This document shows positions 13,701-22,071 of a DNA stretch of 64,000 bases, piece after piece; positions within the stretch are counted from its first letter, which is position 1, and each line of letters opens with the position of its first letter. Under the pieces are notes generated by a model, which saw only the letters and a program-made list of their open reading frames with translations, was not told the origin of the DNA and did not search any database. The translations under genes and the position numbers were made by a program. Source of the DNA: Symsagittifera roscoffensis (lineage: Eukaryota; Xenacoelomorpha; Acoela; Convolutidae). The stretch is from positions 12,748,368 through 12,812,367 of the forward strand of contig NC_087063.1 of assembly GCF_963678635.1 (NCBI RefSeq), in the 5' to 3' direction.

Positions 13701-15034
13701 ATGCCGCCAGACCCAAAGTTGCCATAGAGTCAAGGAAACAAGCTATAAAAAAGGACTGCATTGGTTTAAGCCAAAACTAAGAATACATTACTGAGAACCA
13801 GTAGTGCATGCTACCTAGAGGCTCATTCAGGTCACTACTAATCGGGCAATTAGTAAAAGAAATGAAACTTGCATTTGCATCGTGATAAAAACAAAATCAA
13901 TGAATTTAATTGTCAATCAAATAGGTCGCAAAATTTACTGACCTGCCAGACGACCCAGTCCTCCGTTTCCGAGTCCAGCATCTTCTTCCTTCTCTTCAAG
14001 GGTCTCAAGTTCCAATCCCATCTGATAGAGCGCCTCATCAACTTGCGACTGCATACCCAGGTTCGCCATAGTATTGGTCAATGTACGCCCCATATAGAAT
14101 TCCAGAGACAAGTAGTACACTCTCTAGAACACACAAACAACATTCAGAATTCTAAACTTCAGCAGTCGTTTCTGCTACGAACTGTGTGTAAATTGCATAG
14201 ATGCTTAAAGTACATATTCTCAGTATGATTGTATCATCAGTTGCTAACACAATTGGCTTAATAGTAAATTGGTCTAAACATATTTATAAGAAATCAAAGA
14301 TAGACGGTAGCTGTTCAAGAAGCACAAAATGCTCCGACTATGAGAACTTTTTTTTCAAATTTTCGGTTTATTTTTCCAGTAAACGGCGATTGAAGGTTCA
14401 AACTGCAAAAACGGGCTAACAATCTGAACATTCTCACGGAATTAGATCTCTAGAGTAGACACAACCTGCCATTTTTCCATTTCGGGACATACACTCTGAA
14501 AACCAATGATAATCAGACCAATTTTTCTCGCCACTGAGACAGCTTTTTTAGGCTTCTTTGGGTAGTCAAAAACGTCTAGAAAAATTACACCCTAGGACAT
14601 AGTTACTTCCCGCGCCTATACGTATGGTCGCAAAAATGAGGTTTTCATAGATTTGAGCTCTTGTTTGCACTCTTGACAACTCTGATAGGAAAACTCATAT
14701 CTCATCTTTTACCTTCGGATCTTTCTCATAATAGTGCTGCTGGGTTCGAATCCATCTGCCAACAAGCTTCTCTCTGACTGTATAGCAAAGCGAGAAAAAA
14801 TAATCACGCTCAGTTGCCACTTTTCTATCTTTCGCTTGGGTGTAATGCAAATGCCTGTTAAATGCTTCTTTGATTCCTGAGATATCCTCTACCTGTAAAT
14901 TGATCATGTCATAGAAAAAGAGATTTACAAGAACACGGTTCAAGATTCAAACAATTTTTTGAACCTACCTGAGCAATACCTCGGACACTGATTTGCTTCT
15001 TCTTATCTTCGTCAGAAAGGGGTTTGGCCGACAT
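1518..15034 (-). CDS. Glycogen phosphorylase, 14 coding exons, 3' end outside window
   Basis: Catalyses phosphorolysis of glycogen alpha-1,4 bonds to glucose-1-phosphate in the cytosol, using pyridoxal phosphate (PLP). Coding exons run 15034-14969, 14892-14713, 14123-13943, 13742-13501, 12951-12840, 10745-10663, 9254-8950, 8739-8431, 7100-6956, 3898-3742, 3473-3415, 3218-3048, 2761-2580 and 1719-1518. All introns are GT-AG and the phases close exactly, giving 798 residues. The family has about 845, so one last exon (about 45 residues) should lie left of base 1. Visible are the regulatory serine in QISVRG (S16), the AMP-site W69, Y77 and R313/R314, the glycine-rich [11 protein letters not shown], the catalytic-site H381, the phosphate-contact KRIHEYK (573-579) and the PLP lysine K685 in GTGNMKF. 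It is the animal type, regulated by phosphorylation. Which animal paralogue it matches cannot be decided here. No frameshift or internal stop was seen. Confidence 0.96.
2039..2395. mobile_element. hAT-type MITE in intron 13
   Basis: The left terminus CAGGGGCGGATTTAGG and the right terminus (read inward) CAGGAATGGATGTAGG form 16-bp inverted repeats with 12 matches. The 8-bp flanks TGTAAACA and TTAAAACA match at 6 of 8, fitting an aged hAT target duplication. The 357-bp interior has no coding capacity and contains a poly-C/CCCT run near 2340-2370. Non-autonomous. Confidence 0.75.
2580..2761 (-). CDS. Glycogen phosphorylase exon 13 (residues 671-730)
   Basis: Contains [20 protein letters not shown] with K685, the Schiff-base lysine for PLP, and [10 protein letters not shown]. 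It ends with two bases of a glycine codon at donor gtaagt. The next intron hosts a hAT-type MITE. Confidence 0.96.
3048..3218 (-). CDS. Glycogen phosphorylase exon 12 (residues 614-670)
   Basis: Begins [14 protein letters not shown] and ends [20 protein letters not shown], the strongly conserved C-domain core immediately before the PLP lysine motif. Phase 0 at both ends. Confidence 0.96.
3415..3473 (-). CDS. Glycogen phosphorylase exon 11 (residues 594-613)
   Basis: A 59-bp exon reading [19 protein letters not shown] after a split arginine. Acceptor ttgtttag, donor AAG/gtatga. The sequence matches the family block leading into the PLP domain. Confidence 0.93.
3742..3898 (-). CDS. Glycogen phosphorylase exon 10 (residues 542-593)
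   Basis: Encodes [10 protein letters not shown] and [20 protein letters not shown]573, R574 and K579 match the conserved residues that contact phosphate and PLP. The preceding intron is the largest in the gene, 3,057 bp. Confidence 0.96.
3899..6955. other. Intron 9, no gene seen
   Basis: A 3,057-bp AT-rich intron. It holds the hairpin repeat copy at 4973-5010 and many A/T runs. Open frames here (for example 5363-5626 and 5433-5783) are low-complexity and lack any family motif. Confidence 0.6.
4973..5010 (+). repeat. Dispersed hairpin repeat, copy 2
   Basis: A diverged copy in intron 9, with stem arms GTGC and GCAC around AAGGA and the downstream AATCCGACC kept. The intron around it is AT-rich without other recognised features. 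Confidence 0.5.
6956..7100 (-). CDS. Glycogen phosphorylase exon 9 (residues 493-541)
   Basis: Completes the split arginine and continues [14 protein letters not shown], the entry to the C-terminal domain, ending MAVSR at donor AGG/gtaagt. It was found by peptide reading, since no single long ORF marks it. Confidence 0.94.
8131..8200 (-). repeat. tRNA-like SINE fragment in intron 8
   Basis: On the minus strand the segment reads GGTAACGCGATTGCC, then GGTTTGAGTCCC (8152-8141), a good pol III B-box, followed by CGGCCGGACCTG and a T run. This resembles the 3' half of a tRNA-derived SINE head. It cannot fold into a full tRNA. Confidence 0.55.
8277..8382. repeat. Two direct ~50-bp tandem repeats
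   Basis: AACAATTGACTGTCCGTA followed by CAGACTTCCAATCATTAGC occurs at 8277-8327 and again at 8333-8382 with a few substitutions. It lies just upstream of the exon 8 donor side, in intron 8. No function is evident. Confidence 0.7.
8431..8739 (-). CDS. Glycogen phosphorylase exon 8 (residues 390-492)
   Basis: Encodes [13 protein letters not shown], part of the glycogen-storage-site helix region, then [19 protein letters not shown] and [10 protein letters not shown]. It is entered with one base and left with two, so both flanking arginine codons are split. Confidence 0.96.
8950..9254 (-). CDS. Glycogen phosphorylase exon 7 (residues 289-389)
   Basis: Encodes [12 protein letters not shown], the paired arginines R313/R314 (AMP phosphate contact), [19 protein letters not shown] and [13 protein letters not shown] with H381, equivalent to the active-site His377. 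It ends two bases into an arginine codon (donor gttggc), which exon 8 completes. Confidence 0.96.
10663..10745 (-). CDS. Glycogen phosphorylase exon 6 (residues 261-288)
   Basis: Encodes [17 protein letters not shown] and [10 protein letters not shown], the region of the mobile active-site gate (280s loop). Acceptor ttttag, donor AAT/gtaagt. It lies between the two large introns 5 (2.1 kb) and 6 (1.4 kb). Confidence 0.95.
10746..12839. other. Intron 5, no gene seen
   Basis: A 2.1-kb AT-rich intron. The only recognisable element is a tRNA-like SINE fragment near 11985-12040. Confidence 0.55.
11985..12040 (-). repeat. tRNA-like SINE fragment in intron 5
   Basis: Minus strand: GTAACACCCATGCTTGAG, then GGGAGTTTGATTCGG, a degenerate B-box, then CGAAACCTG and a T run. 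The layout matches the copy at 8131-8200 (same GTAAC start, same ACCTGTTTT end), so both likely belong to one SINE family. Confidence 0.5.
12840..12951 (-). CDS. Glycogen phosphorylase exon 5 (residues 224-260)
   Basis: Encodes [13 protein letters not shown] and [11 protein letters not shown], family signatures in the N-terminal domain. It is too short to appear as a long ORF and was found by reading the conserved peptide on the minus strand. Acceptor gatag, donor gtgagt, ending one base into a phenylalanine codon. Confidence 0.94.
13501..13742 (-). CDS. Glycogen phosphorylase exon 4 (residues 143-223)
   Basis: Completes the split alanine, then reads [17 protein letters not shown], the most conserved N-domain block of the family, through to QWVDTE. 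Phase 2 entry, phase 0 exit with donor GAG/gtatca. Several other open frames overlap this exon and are shadows. Confidence 0.95.
13943..14123 (-). CDS. Glycogen phosphorylase exon 3 (residues 83-142)
   Basis: Begins [13 protein letters not shown] and ends with the glycine-rich [15 protein letters not shown], which lines the glucosyl site. It ends one base into an alanine codon that the next exon completes, which fixes the splice site. Confidence 0.95.
14301..14338 (+). repeat. Dispersed hairpin repeat, copy 3
   Basis: A diverged copy in intron 2. The stem is partly lost, but AAGAAGCACAAAATGCTCCGAC aligns over its length to the other copies (shown here only as a 22-base alignment core; stem arms degenerate). 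Confidence 0.4.
14713..14892 (-). CDS. Glycogen phosphorylase exon 2 (residues 23-82)
   Basis: Sixty residues with acceptor ttacag and donor AAG/gtaaaa. It carries FNRHLHYT and [15 protein letters not shown], with W69 and Y77 of the AMP/nucleotide allosteric site. The intron to exon 1 is only 76 bp, the shortest in the gene. Confidence 0.95.
14969..15034 (-). CDS. Glycogen phosphorylase exon 1 (residues 1-22)
   Basis: Encodes the regulatory N-terminal tail. The start codon is at 15034-15032. The basic stretch KKKQISVRG contains S16, equivalent to the serine phosphorylated by phosphorylase kinase in animal enzymes (Ser14 in mammalian numbering). The donor reads CAG/gtaggt and the phase is 0. 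A strong acceptor lies only six bases upstream of the ATG. Confidence 0.93.
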
Positions 15035-15060
15035 GGTTTTCTGAAACCACAAAAAAATGA
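15035..15060 (-). promoter_or_regulatory. 3' splice acceptor just upstream of the glycogen phosphorylase start
   Basis: On the minus strand a T-rich tract runs into TTTCAG with the cut at 15041/15040, six bases before the ATG. It implies either a 5'-UTR intron or a spliced-leader trans-splice site. No matching upstream exon can be identified by eye. Confidence 0.6.
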
Positions 15061-16019
15061 ACTATGGAAATAAATTACAACTCAAGGGCGAACAGGAGCT
15101 TCACACTACTTTTGATACAAAAATGAATGACGTATGACAAAAAAAGCCCGCTGATAGATGTTAACTTGACGAATCTTTCTTTTTATCGTTCATAGGAGAA
15201 TTTCGGCGCATAAATTGTAAACTTCTTATTCGTGAACGACAAAACATAAAAGACGAAAACTAATTTTACAGATCGAAAAAACTCAGATGAATCAAAATTC
15301 AGAGAATCTTACAAACTGGTCTCTTGTAAAACTTAGGTTTGCCTTTTTAGAAGTATGGTCCCGATACAAACGTCAACTAGAAGTATGGTCCTGGAAAGCT
15401 CCCAATGGTCCCATATAAAAACCAGACAAAAATTGAATATAGTAGCGAGTTTTTCCGAATTATTTGGACAAAAAATTGTGGCTACTAGACCTATTTCTTC
15501 CCAACCAACTTTTGAAAGCAAAATTTGAAAGAGGTAAATTAGGACAACTGAATTTATTTTAGGGTGGAATTATTACATAGACAATTTGCTGTCTTCAAAA
15601 AATACCATTTAATTGGTACTTCTGATTATTCCAATTCTGTTGAACAACTTAGCGGTTAATCTAACTGAAAAATTTCACAAATTTTAATGTTTTTAAAGCA
15701 AATCTTGACAGGAAACCTAACTAAAATGTGTCTACAATAATTTTGTCTACAGTAAATGTTGAAACACTAAAATTTAGACAATATCAAACACCAAGTGTGA
15801 AAGCATGCAGAAGTCGAGTTACGCTCTGTATATTGAAGAAAAACCTTCACAGCACAAATGAAATAGTCGCATGGCGACTTTCATGCTCGTTTAAAAAAAA
15901 GAACTCTTTAAAGCAAAATTTAAAAAATATAATGAGGCAAGTGTCAGTCAACTTCAGATTTAAATTACATTTTCACATTACGCAATTAATCATAGCAAAA
16001 AGAAAGTATTAAAAAGAAA
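15061..16019. other. Upstream flank of glycogen phosphorylase, no gene seen
   Basis: Presumed 5' flank, 5'-UTR intron or promoter region. No TATA box or exon can be assigned with confidence. It ends where LINE-derived sequence begins. Confidence 0.5.
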
Positions 16020-16568
16020 ATTCAATTCAGAGACAAACTCAAATGTTTGAACTCAAATAGGCTGTCAAGTGAACTCTTCCTTAAATAGTACACTATTTGA
16101 ATTCATGATCTTTGGAAAAACATCAATGTTGCATAACAGAATTTCGACAAAAGTCATCATCAGTAGAATCTAAAAAAAAACAGATAAAACTGCTAACAGT
16201 ACAGATAAAACTGCAATATGAACATGAGAGTTCTTCAGTTCTACTGATAATGACTTTTTGTCGAAAACGTTTTATGCAACATTGATGTCTTCAAATCAAG
16301 ATCATATCTTCATATCACAATGCGCTCTACGATTGAAACAATTTGCATTCGGCTGTTCTAATTTTTTATCTTTGACATTTACGAGAAAAACCAGACTTAC
16401 CAGACCAGACCACGATGCAAAAATTCAAATAGCATAACTTAATTTTTGTCGAAGAATCATAAACTAAGCAATCAGAACAAACAAAATTTCGCTGAGAAAC
16501 CGTGAAGATATTGTCTTTAACAAGACTACACAGCGTCAGTCCATCTCTCAATCATGTTTGTTTATCGA
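16020..16568 (+). mobile_element. LINE fragment (left part of split copy A)
   Basis: Sequence from about 16020 and again from about 16350 to 16568 is clearly similar to 47085-47400 (for example CAGACTTACCAGACCAGACC and the stretch around ATTGTCTTTAACAAGACTAC). It ends exactly at the hAT target duplication, and the matching continuation resumes at 43349. A foldback element interrupts it at 16107-16303. It is decayed and non-coding. Confidence 0.7.
16107..16303. mobile_element. Foldback/MITE-like inverted repeat
   Basis: Left arm 16107-16168 (ACATCAATGTTGCATAA, TTTCGACAAAAGTCAT, CAGTAGAA) is the near-exact reverse complement of right arm 16239-16303. The ~70-bp centre contains ACAGATAAAACTGC twice. 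The arms of about 62-65 bp make a long hairpin. No ORF. Confidence 0.8.
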
Positions 16569-16899
16569 GTCTGGTCCAGGGTTGTCAAGATCTTGACTTT
16601 TTTGAATCTTGATCTTGACTACCCAATCTTCATCTTCACACTTGACAAAAGTCAATGTTGACCTTGACCTTGATTCATGACTCCTCAACAAAATCTTGAC
16701 CATAAAAATTATATCTAGACTCAATCATAATTTTTTCACTCTCATTATTTATTTTACGCTCTTTTCGATGGAACACCAACCAAACATAAAAATTATTTAG
16801 GAGGGAAAAACTCACAAAGTCCAGCCAATATATAGTAACCAAATGCCAAAGAGGCTTAACGATGAACTGAAAAAATGGACATTAAAAAAATAACTTGTT

Positions 16900-17012
16900 T
16901 TAAAGAGTGATGACCGATGACCTGGATGTCAGATGGTGATGTTTCTTCTTCAGAAAAACGTTCCGAGCGTGAATAGCAGGATCCATGCGACAAAGGAGAA
17001 AACTCTCGTAGA
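16900..17012 (-). pseudogene. hAT transposase C-terminal end (after LTR insertion)
   Basis: The minus-strand frame from 17012 reads YESFLLCRMDP, then ARNVFLKKK, stopping at TAA 16902-16900. The hATC dimerisation domain normally ends with an arginine/leucine-rich segment and a LVFLKKN-like tail, which this matches. The preceding part of the domain lies at 42548-42640, on the other side of the LTR element. Confidence 0.65.
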
Positions 17013-17926
17013 TGTAACATTCGACCGGAAGTACATATCGACGGAAAATAAAGCTAGGTTCTAAAACGACTGGCCAACTTCTAAACAGAGCTCTACATGC
17101 TTTTCACCGTCTCTACCAAAGCCAGTTCTTTAGGTGGCCTTTCTAACATCGGGTCGACAAAAACGTTACTGTTCTCCGTCTTCGACCAGAACGCTCAAAT
17201 TAACTTAATTACATGCAAAATTAGTGAGCTCATGGCTGGGTCTCAGTATCCCCAGACCACGAGGTCACTCCTAAAAACAGGGCTACTACTATTTGTTATA
17301 TTACTATTGTTTTTGTTCAGTAGATAAAAATCATCATCTCCGCCGAAGATGGATCAGTCCTTTCCCCCAACTCCTAGCTTCTCATCGTAGTAAAATTAAT
17401 TCAGATGTTAAATAAATTCAATTCAAGACATAACCGGGAAGCTAAAAGTTTATATAAAACAGTTTCAGTTCAAACCCCGAGACCCCTCTGGATTCCCGAA
17501 TCCGGGGAAATAACGCCATTATCTTCTTTCCGGAAGGCTGTTTTTCTACCCTTCACCGTTGTTGTGAACGGCCTTGCAACGATTGTAGCGACACAATCGT
17601 TGCAACTCGGAGTTGTCTCTGCTAACTCTGCTTTTCCTTCGATTCTGATCTTCGATTTTTTCGTAGTTATCTTCGTCGCAACTATTGTTGTTCTGATTTT
17701 CTTTTGGTTTTCTTCCAAAATGGAAGTTTTTGCCGTTTCTCAGTAGTTCGACTTCTCAGTTCAAATTTTAAAAATTTCAAAATAACAGAATATCATGACC
17801 TTCACCGTTGGACTTATCGTCCCAATAAAGTCACTAATCCCTAAAAACTGTCAATTCGGAAGGTTAGCTGCTAACTATTCGAAATCTCCGAATCTGCATT
17901 TTTGTCAATTCTGGTCGAATGTCACA
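17013..17926 (-). repeat. 3' LTR of the Ty3/gypsy-like element (914 bp)
   Basis: Minus strand starts TGTGACATTCGACC at 17926 and ends GGTCGAATGTTACA at 17013, a 14-bp terminal inverted repeat with one mismatch and TG...CA ends. It aligns along its length to 35915-36835 and 41634-42547. It is more diverged from those two than they are from each other. It contains a perfect 13-bp stem hairpin (17574-17605). The element side carries a purine-rich tract directly against the TG end. Confidence 0.88.
17574..17605. repeat. Perfect 13-bp stem hairpin inside the LTR
   Basis: TTGCAACGATTGT, loop AGCGAC, then ACAATCGTTGCAA. Both arms are intact in all three full LTR copies (also 36476-36507 and 42195-42226) although the surrounding LTR sequence has diverged. 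Confidence 0.85.
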
Positions 17927-17938
17927 TACTCCCCGGAC
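17927..17938 (-). promoter_or_regulatory. Polypurine tract of the Ty3/gypsy-like element
   Basis: Minus strand TCCGGGGAGTA sits immediately before the LTR TG. In retroelements this RNase-H-resistant tract primes plus-strand DNA synthesis. The second 3' end at 22072 has a related GTCGGGGTAGTA in the same place. Confidence 0.65.
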
Positions 17939-18554
17939 ATGGTACAGTGTCATCGAACAGAATTTACAAAATGCACGAAATTACTCTTATCCACGTCATA
18001 TCGACTCACTGCAGATTATAATTGGCATCATACTACACTACTATAGCCTTCCAAATTCTTTCACTAATCTGTACTTTCGAGGATATGACTTAAGATAAAA
18101 CATTTTTTCTGACTTCCAATGTCAATACCCTGATTTAAAGTTTTTTCTCCTAGGTTTTAAAAGGTGTTAGTTTGCAGGACAGTCCTGCCAACCAACAAGC
18201 TAAAATTATCCGATTATGCTTCTTTCCTTCGGAAATCTTGGTTGTTATTGTCCTGAATATTAAAATTAAGGAACTCTGTGGTTAGAAAGAACAATGAAAC
18301 AAACTCCTTCTCCAAGAGATTATCCAAGTCTTTCATGTCACCACAAAATGATCAATTTTCCTAGTTGATTAAAAACAATCATGCAGGCTAGAATATTTAA
18401 ATATACTCTTTACTCAAGCCTTTCTAAATAAATAGTGAGTGCCTATAAAGCCACTAACTAAAATGAAAATACAAATTTATAAATGCAACAAATTTTTTAA
18501 TGCTCAAAACTCAACTAAATGTTTTCTTTCAGCTTTCAATTACAACTTGGTTGC
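17939..18554 (-). other. 3' untranslated region of retroelement, copy a
   Basis: Non-coding, and nearly identical to 22100-22750. It lacks a ~216-bp segment present in copy c (about 22750-22970). Confidence 0.6.
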
Positions 18555-19824
18555 TTAGTTTTTCACATCGTTAGCTATTCTGACGCTGTTGGAAGCAGTC
18601 CTCCAACACTTCTGCTCTTCTACCCTTTGTTTACAACAAGGTAGGGGATCCACGTTAGATTCTCTGTTCCTGCAGAAGCTGTTGTGGAGACACAACGTCA
18701 CGTTTCTCTCCAAAACTTCTTTAAACACTTCTTCCTTCTCCCTTCCATTACAATCACTTGTCCTGTAGATTCTCTTTACAGCTGTGATCACTGCATTCCA
18801 ATGAGTCACGAAAGCTCGCTTGAAAGCTCCTGACCCAATGTCCAGCTGATACACACATACACACTGTACACTCTGCCGTGCTTCGACATATGCTTCTTGG
18901 CATACTCGTACAACCATGCAGTCATGTTGGCTCTAAGCCATGGCATCAGTCGTCTCCTTGCCCATATCTTTTTCACTTCTAACGGAATGTTCTGAATCTT
19001 GCACATTGTCTCAAAAAGATCTAAATCTTTTAGACAATCCAATTTTTGCAATTGTTCGCGCGTTGGTGCCTCCTGTCCATTGTTCTCCCTCACATGAGCT
19101 TCCAGCCATCGTATCGCCATCATAAATCTCACTATCACTACTGTTATGGGCCGTGATGAATCTGGTAAACCCATGGAGAGCAGCTCTCCAGAGTCCCAGA
19201 TCAACACCAGATTACTACATTCGGGGTACCACCATGTTTGCAGCAAGCAATGGCAAGGAAACTCGTCATGTGTCAACATGATGCTCCTCCAGTTACGCTT
19301 TCCCGAATCTTCCATTAGTTGTTCCACTTCCATTATCACTCGGTGGTCTTCATCATTCTCATCTACTGTATTGTAATCCGTAACGGTTGATCCTCTCTGT
19401 TTTTGTTTTTCAAAGTCACTGAAGTTCCCACTATCATATCCCATGATCTTCTTTCCCAGTATCGATTCCAACTCCTCGTTAGCTATCTCTGGAACTGCTG
19501 AGAACATTTTGCACAGTAACTCATATGATCTTTCGGACATTCTCGCAGATCTCACTTCGGACATGTAACTCATAAGATCTTTCGGACATTCTCGCTGATC
19601 TCACACACTTTGGCACTGAGAAGGCCTGATCCACGATCGTTCTCGTACTTTTCACATCCACAGCTACGAAATGCACTGGGTATCTGCTCTTGCACATTGG
19701 AGCTAAGGTCGATCCCACCAAATATCGCGCTCCCGATGGTCTGCGATAAGTTGCACTGTGTCTGATTTTCATTTCCGCCTCGATCGCTTCTCTCCATTTC
19801 CCTATGTGCTTTTGCTCAATCTGA
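18555..19824 (-). pseudogene. Retroelement ORF3, copy a, 5'-truncated
   Basis: A third copy of the unrecognised ORF. The longest clean frame is 19573-18806 (255 codons), reading RSARMSERSYELLCKMF, DSGNFSDFEKQKQRGSTV, then LDCLKDLDLFETMCK and WLRANMTAWLYEYAKKH without the internal stops seen in copies b and c. A TG-rich stretch near 18860 shifts the frame, after which a second frame (18917-18555) carries the conserved tail. A ~50-bp local duplication lies at 19510-19610. The upstream end is fused at about 19824 to copy b. I recognise no domain. There is no signal peptide or membrane segment, which argues against an envelope protein. Confidence 0.6.
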
Positions 19825-21215
19825 AAATCTTCTTTAAACACTTCTTCCTTCTCCCTTCCATTACAATCACTTGTCCTGTAGATTCTCTTTACAGCTGTGA
19901 TCACTGCATTCCGATGAGTCACGAAAGCTCGCTTGAAAGCTCCTGCCCCAATGTCCAGCTGATACACACATACACACTGTACACTCTGCCGTGCTTCGAC
20001 ATATTCTTCTTGGCATACTCGTACAACCATGCAGTCATGTTGGCTCTAAGCCATAGCATCAGTCGTCTCCTTGCCCATATCTTTTTCACTTCTAACGGAA
20101 TGTTCAGAATCTTGCACATTGTCTCAAAAAGATCTAAATCTTTTAGACAACCCAATTTCTACAATTGTTCGCGCGTTGGTGCCTCCTGTCTACTGTTCTC
20201 CCTCACATGAGCTTCCAACACTCGTATCGCCATCGTATCGCCATCATAACTGCCACTATCACTACTGTTATGGGCCGTGATGAATCTAGTAAACCCATGG
20301 AGAGCAGCTCTCCAGAGTCCCAGATCAACACCAGATTACTACGTTCGGGGTAACACCATGTTTGCAGCAAGCAATGGCAAGGAAACTCGTCATGTGTCAA
20401 CATGATGCTCCTCCAGTTACGCTTTCCCGAATCTTCCATTAGTGGTTCCACTTCCATCATCGCTCGGTGGACTTCATCATTCTCATCTACTGTATTGTAA
20501 TCCGTAACGGTTGATCCTCTCTGTTTTTGTTTTTCAAAGTCACTGAAGTTCCCACTATCGTATCCCATGAACTTCTTTCCCAGTATCGATTCCAACTCCT
20601 CGTTAGCTCTCTCTGGAACTGCTGAGAACATTTTGCACATTAACTCATAAGATCTTTCGGACATTCTCGCTGATCTCACACACTTTGGCACTTAGAAGGC
20701 CTGATCCACGATCGTTCTCGTACTTTTCACATCCACAGCTACGAAATGCACTGGGTATCTGCTCTTGCACATTGGAGCTAAGGTCGATCCCACCAAATAT
20801 CGCGCTCCCGATGGTCTGCGATAAGTTTCACTGTGTCTGATTTTCATTTCCGCCTCGATCGCTTCTCTCCATTTCCCTATGTGCTTTTGCTCAATCTGCA
20901 AAACTCCTGTGAACACTTCTACATTGATGGCCGTGACCATCTCATGTTTCTGTTCTAGATTCAATAGTGACTCTAAAGAACCAAGCATGCAGTAGAATCC
21001 TAGTGCAGTCACTAGATTCACCTCGGTTCCTCCATGACAATCTGCGATCAATTCCGTTTCCGTTTTTGCTTTCATCACAATGTTCCCAAACAATATTGTA
21101 ACTGCTTGTGTTATCTCTCTAGAGTTTTCACGCAATCCAGACTTCCACAAATGTGACCTTCCAGTCCACAGACTTCTGCCAGGTCCATCAATTCATCCAA
21201 GTTGAATTTATGCAT
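19825..21215 (-). pseudogene. Retroelement ORF3, copy b, 3'-truncated
   Basis: An ATG at 21215 opens MHKFNLDELMDLAEVCG. A frame change follows within about 60 bases, then 21150-20692 reads on to TRTIVDQAF and a stop. The frame 20691-20203 resumes with PKCVRSARMSERSYEL, and 20155-19919 carries CLKDLDLFETMC. The sequence matches copy c at a constant 3,294-bp offset. At about 19824 its tail is joined in frame to the middle of copy a, a direct trace of unequal recombination or template switching. Function unknown. Confidence 0.6.
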
Positions 21216-21583
21216 TCTCTTTTCGGGTTCGATTCGATTTGATTTGATGATTTGACTCAAGTGAGTAATTAAACGATCAATGAGGATCTAGAAAAGAGGT
21301 CACGAATATCACACTTGTCCATTTCACCTCAACGTCTCGTTAAAATTTATTTAAAACAGTCAGATAAAAAAATTTAGATCCTAAAATTTATTAAAATCAC
21401 TCGGTCTCTAAAACTTTGGAATTCGATCTAAGATTGGACAGTCCAAACTTTGGATCTATTCCTAAGATCCTTATTCAGTTGTTCGTGGTCACTAACTCCT
21501 TCTTACCCAGGACCTTAATAACATAACACATAACATAACATAACACATATTTAGTATGACGCCCCCCTGTATGCCTCCTAAAC
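21216..21583 (-). other. Spacer between macro-like segment and ORF3, copy b
   Basis: Non-coding, with an ATAACATAACA microsatellite near 21520-21550. Same as 24510-24877 in copy c. It may hold the ORF3 start signals. No promoter can be named. Confidence 0.5.
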
Positions 21584-21944
21584 TCAGGCTATACATAAGT
21601 TATAATTCTTATGCATGTATACTTGTATATTAGTATCAGAGAAGATTACGTGTATCAGCGCGGATAGTTCCCGTGGATGCAGTCTTCCTCTGTTCGGATC
21701 GGACAGTGGAAGCGAAAGCTCCTTCAATTCCCTTTCCACGAGGAAGTCTCTCAATCTCGTCAAGGACAAGACTAGATTTTCTGGATCCACGTGCCGCTTC
21801 TCCGTCGCCCGTGTTACTAAGAAGCATAGGTAATTTCCCGGTATCTGTGACGCCGCCGGAGGCAAAGCTGCTACGCCCCCTATTCCTGGTTTTTGCTTCC
21901 AGAGGAATTCTATTTTTTTTATATTCTCTCTTAAAATCTTGGCC
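21584..21944 (-). pseudogene. Macro-domain-like segment, copy b (N-terminally truncated)
   Basis: One open frame reads KQKPGIGGVAALPPAAS, NYLCFLVTRATEKRH, PENLVLSLTRLRDFL, LKELSLPLSDPNRG and ALIHVIFSDTNIQVYM. The order GGVA-L, Y-x-FLVT, a helix with L-x-SL, then SLP and FxDTxIxVxVY is that of the TARG1/Poa1p-like macro domains that bind or cleave ADP-ribose. The GCGLD-type loop is replaced by SDPNRG, so hydrolase activity is doubtful. The N-terminus is cut by junction with an LTR fragment at 21944/21945. Unlike copy c, the frame is uninterrupted. Confidence 0.65.
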
Positions 21945-22071
21945 TTCACCGTTTGACTAATCGTCCCAATAACGTCAATAATCTCTCAAAACTGTCAATT
22001 CGGAAGATTAGCTGCTAACTATTCGAAATCGCCGAATCTGCCTTTTTGTCCATTCTGGTCGAATGTCGCAT
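21945..22071 (-). repeat. 127-bp LTR 5'-end fragment
   Basis: Minus strand begins TGCGACATTCGACC at 22071 and matches the first ~127 bp of the full LTRs, then breaks off into macro-like coding sequence. It marks an internal 3' end of the element that was joined to another copy of the 3' module. Confidence 0.8.

Noticed and set aside
17008-17012. Five-base target duplication for the LTR element
   Set aside because: The plus-strand flanks are GTAGA on the left and AGATT on the right. Only AGA is shared directly next to both ends, so a standard 4-6 bp duplication cannot be claimed.
17405-17746. Plus-strand 113-codon frame inside the LTR, seen in all three LTRs
   Set aside because: Antisense in the LTR, not conserved at its ends, and no recognisable domain. 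LTR duplication explains the recurrence.
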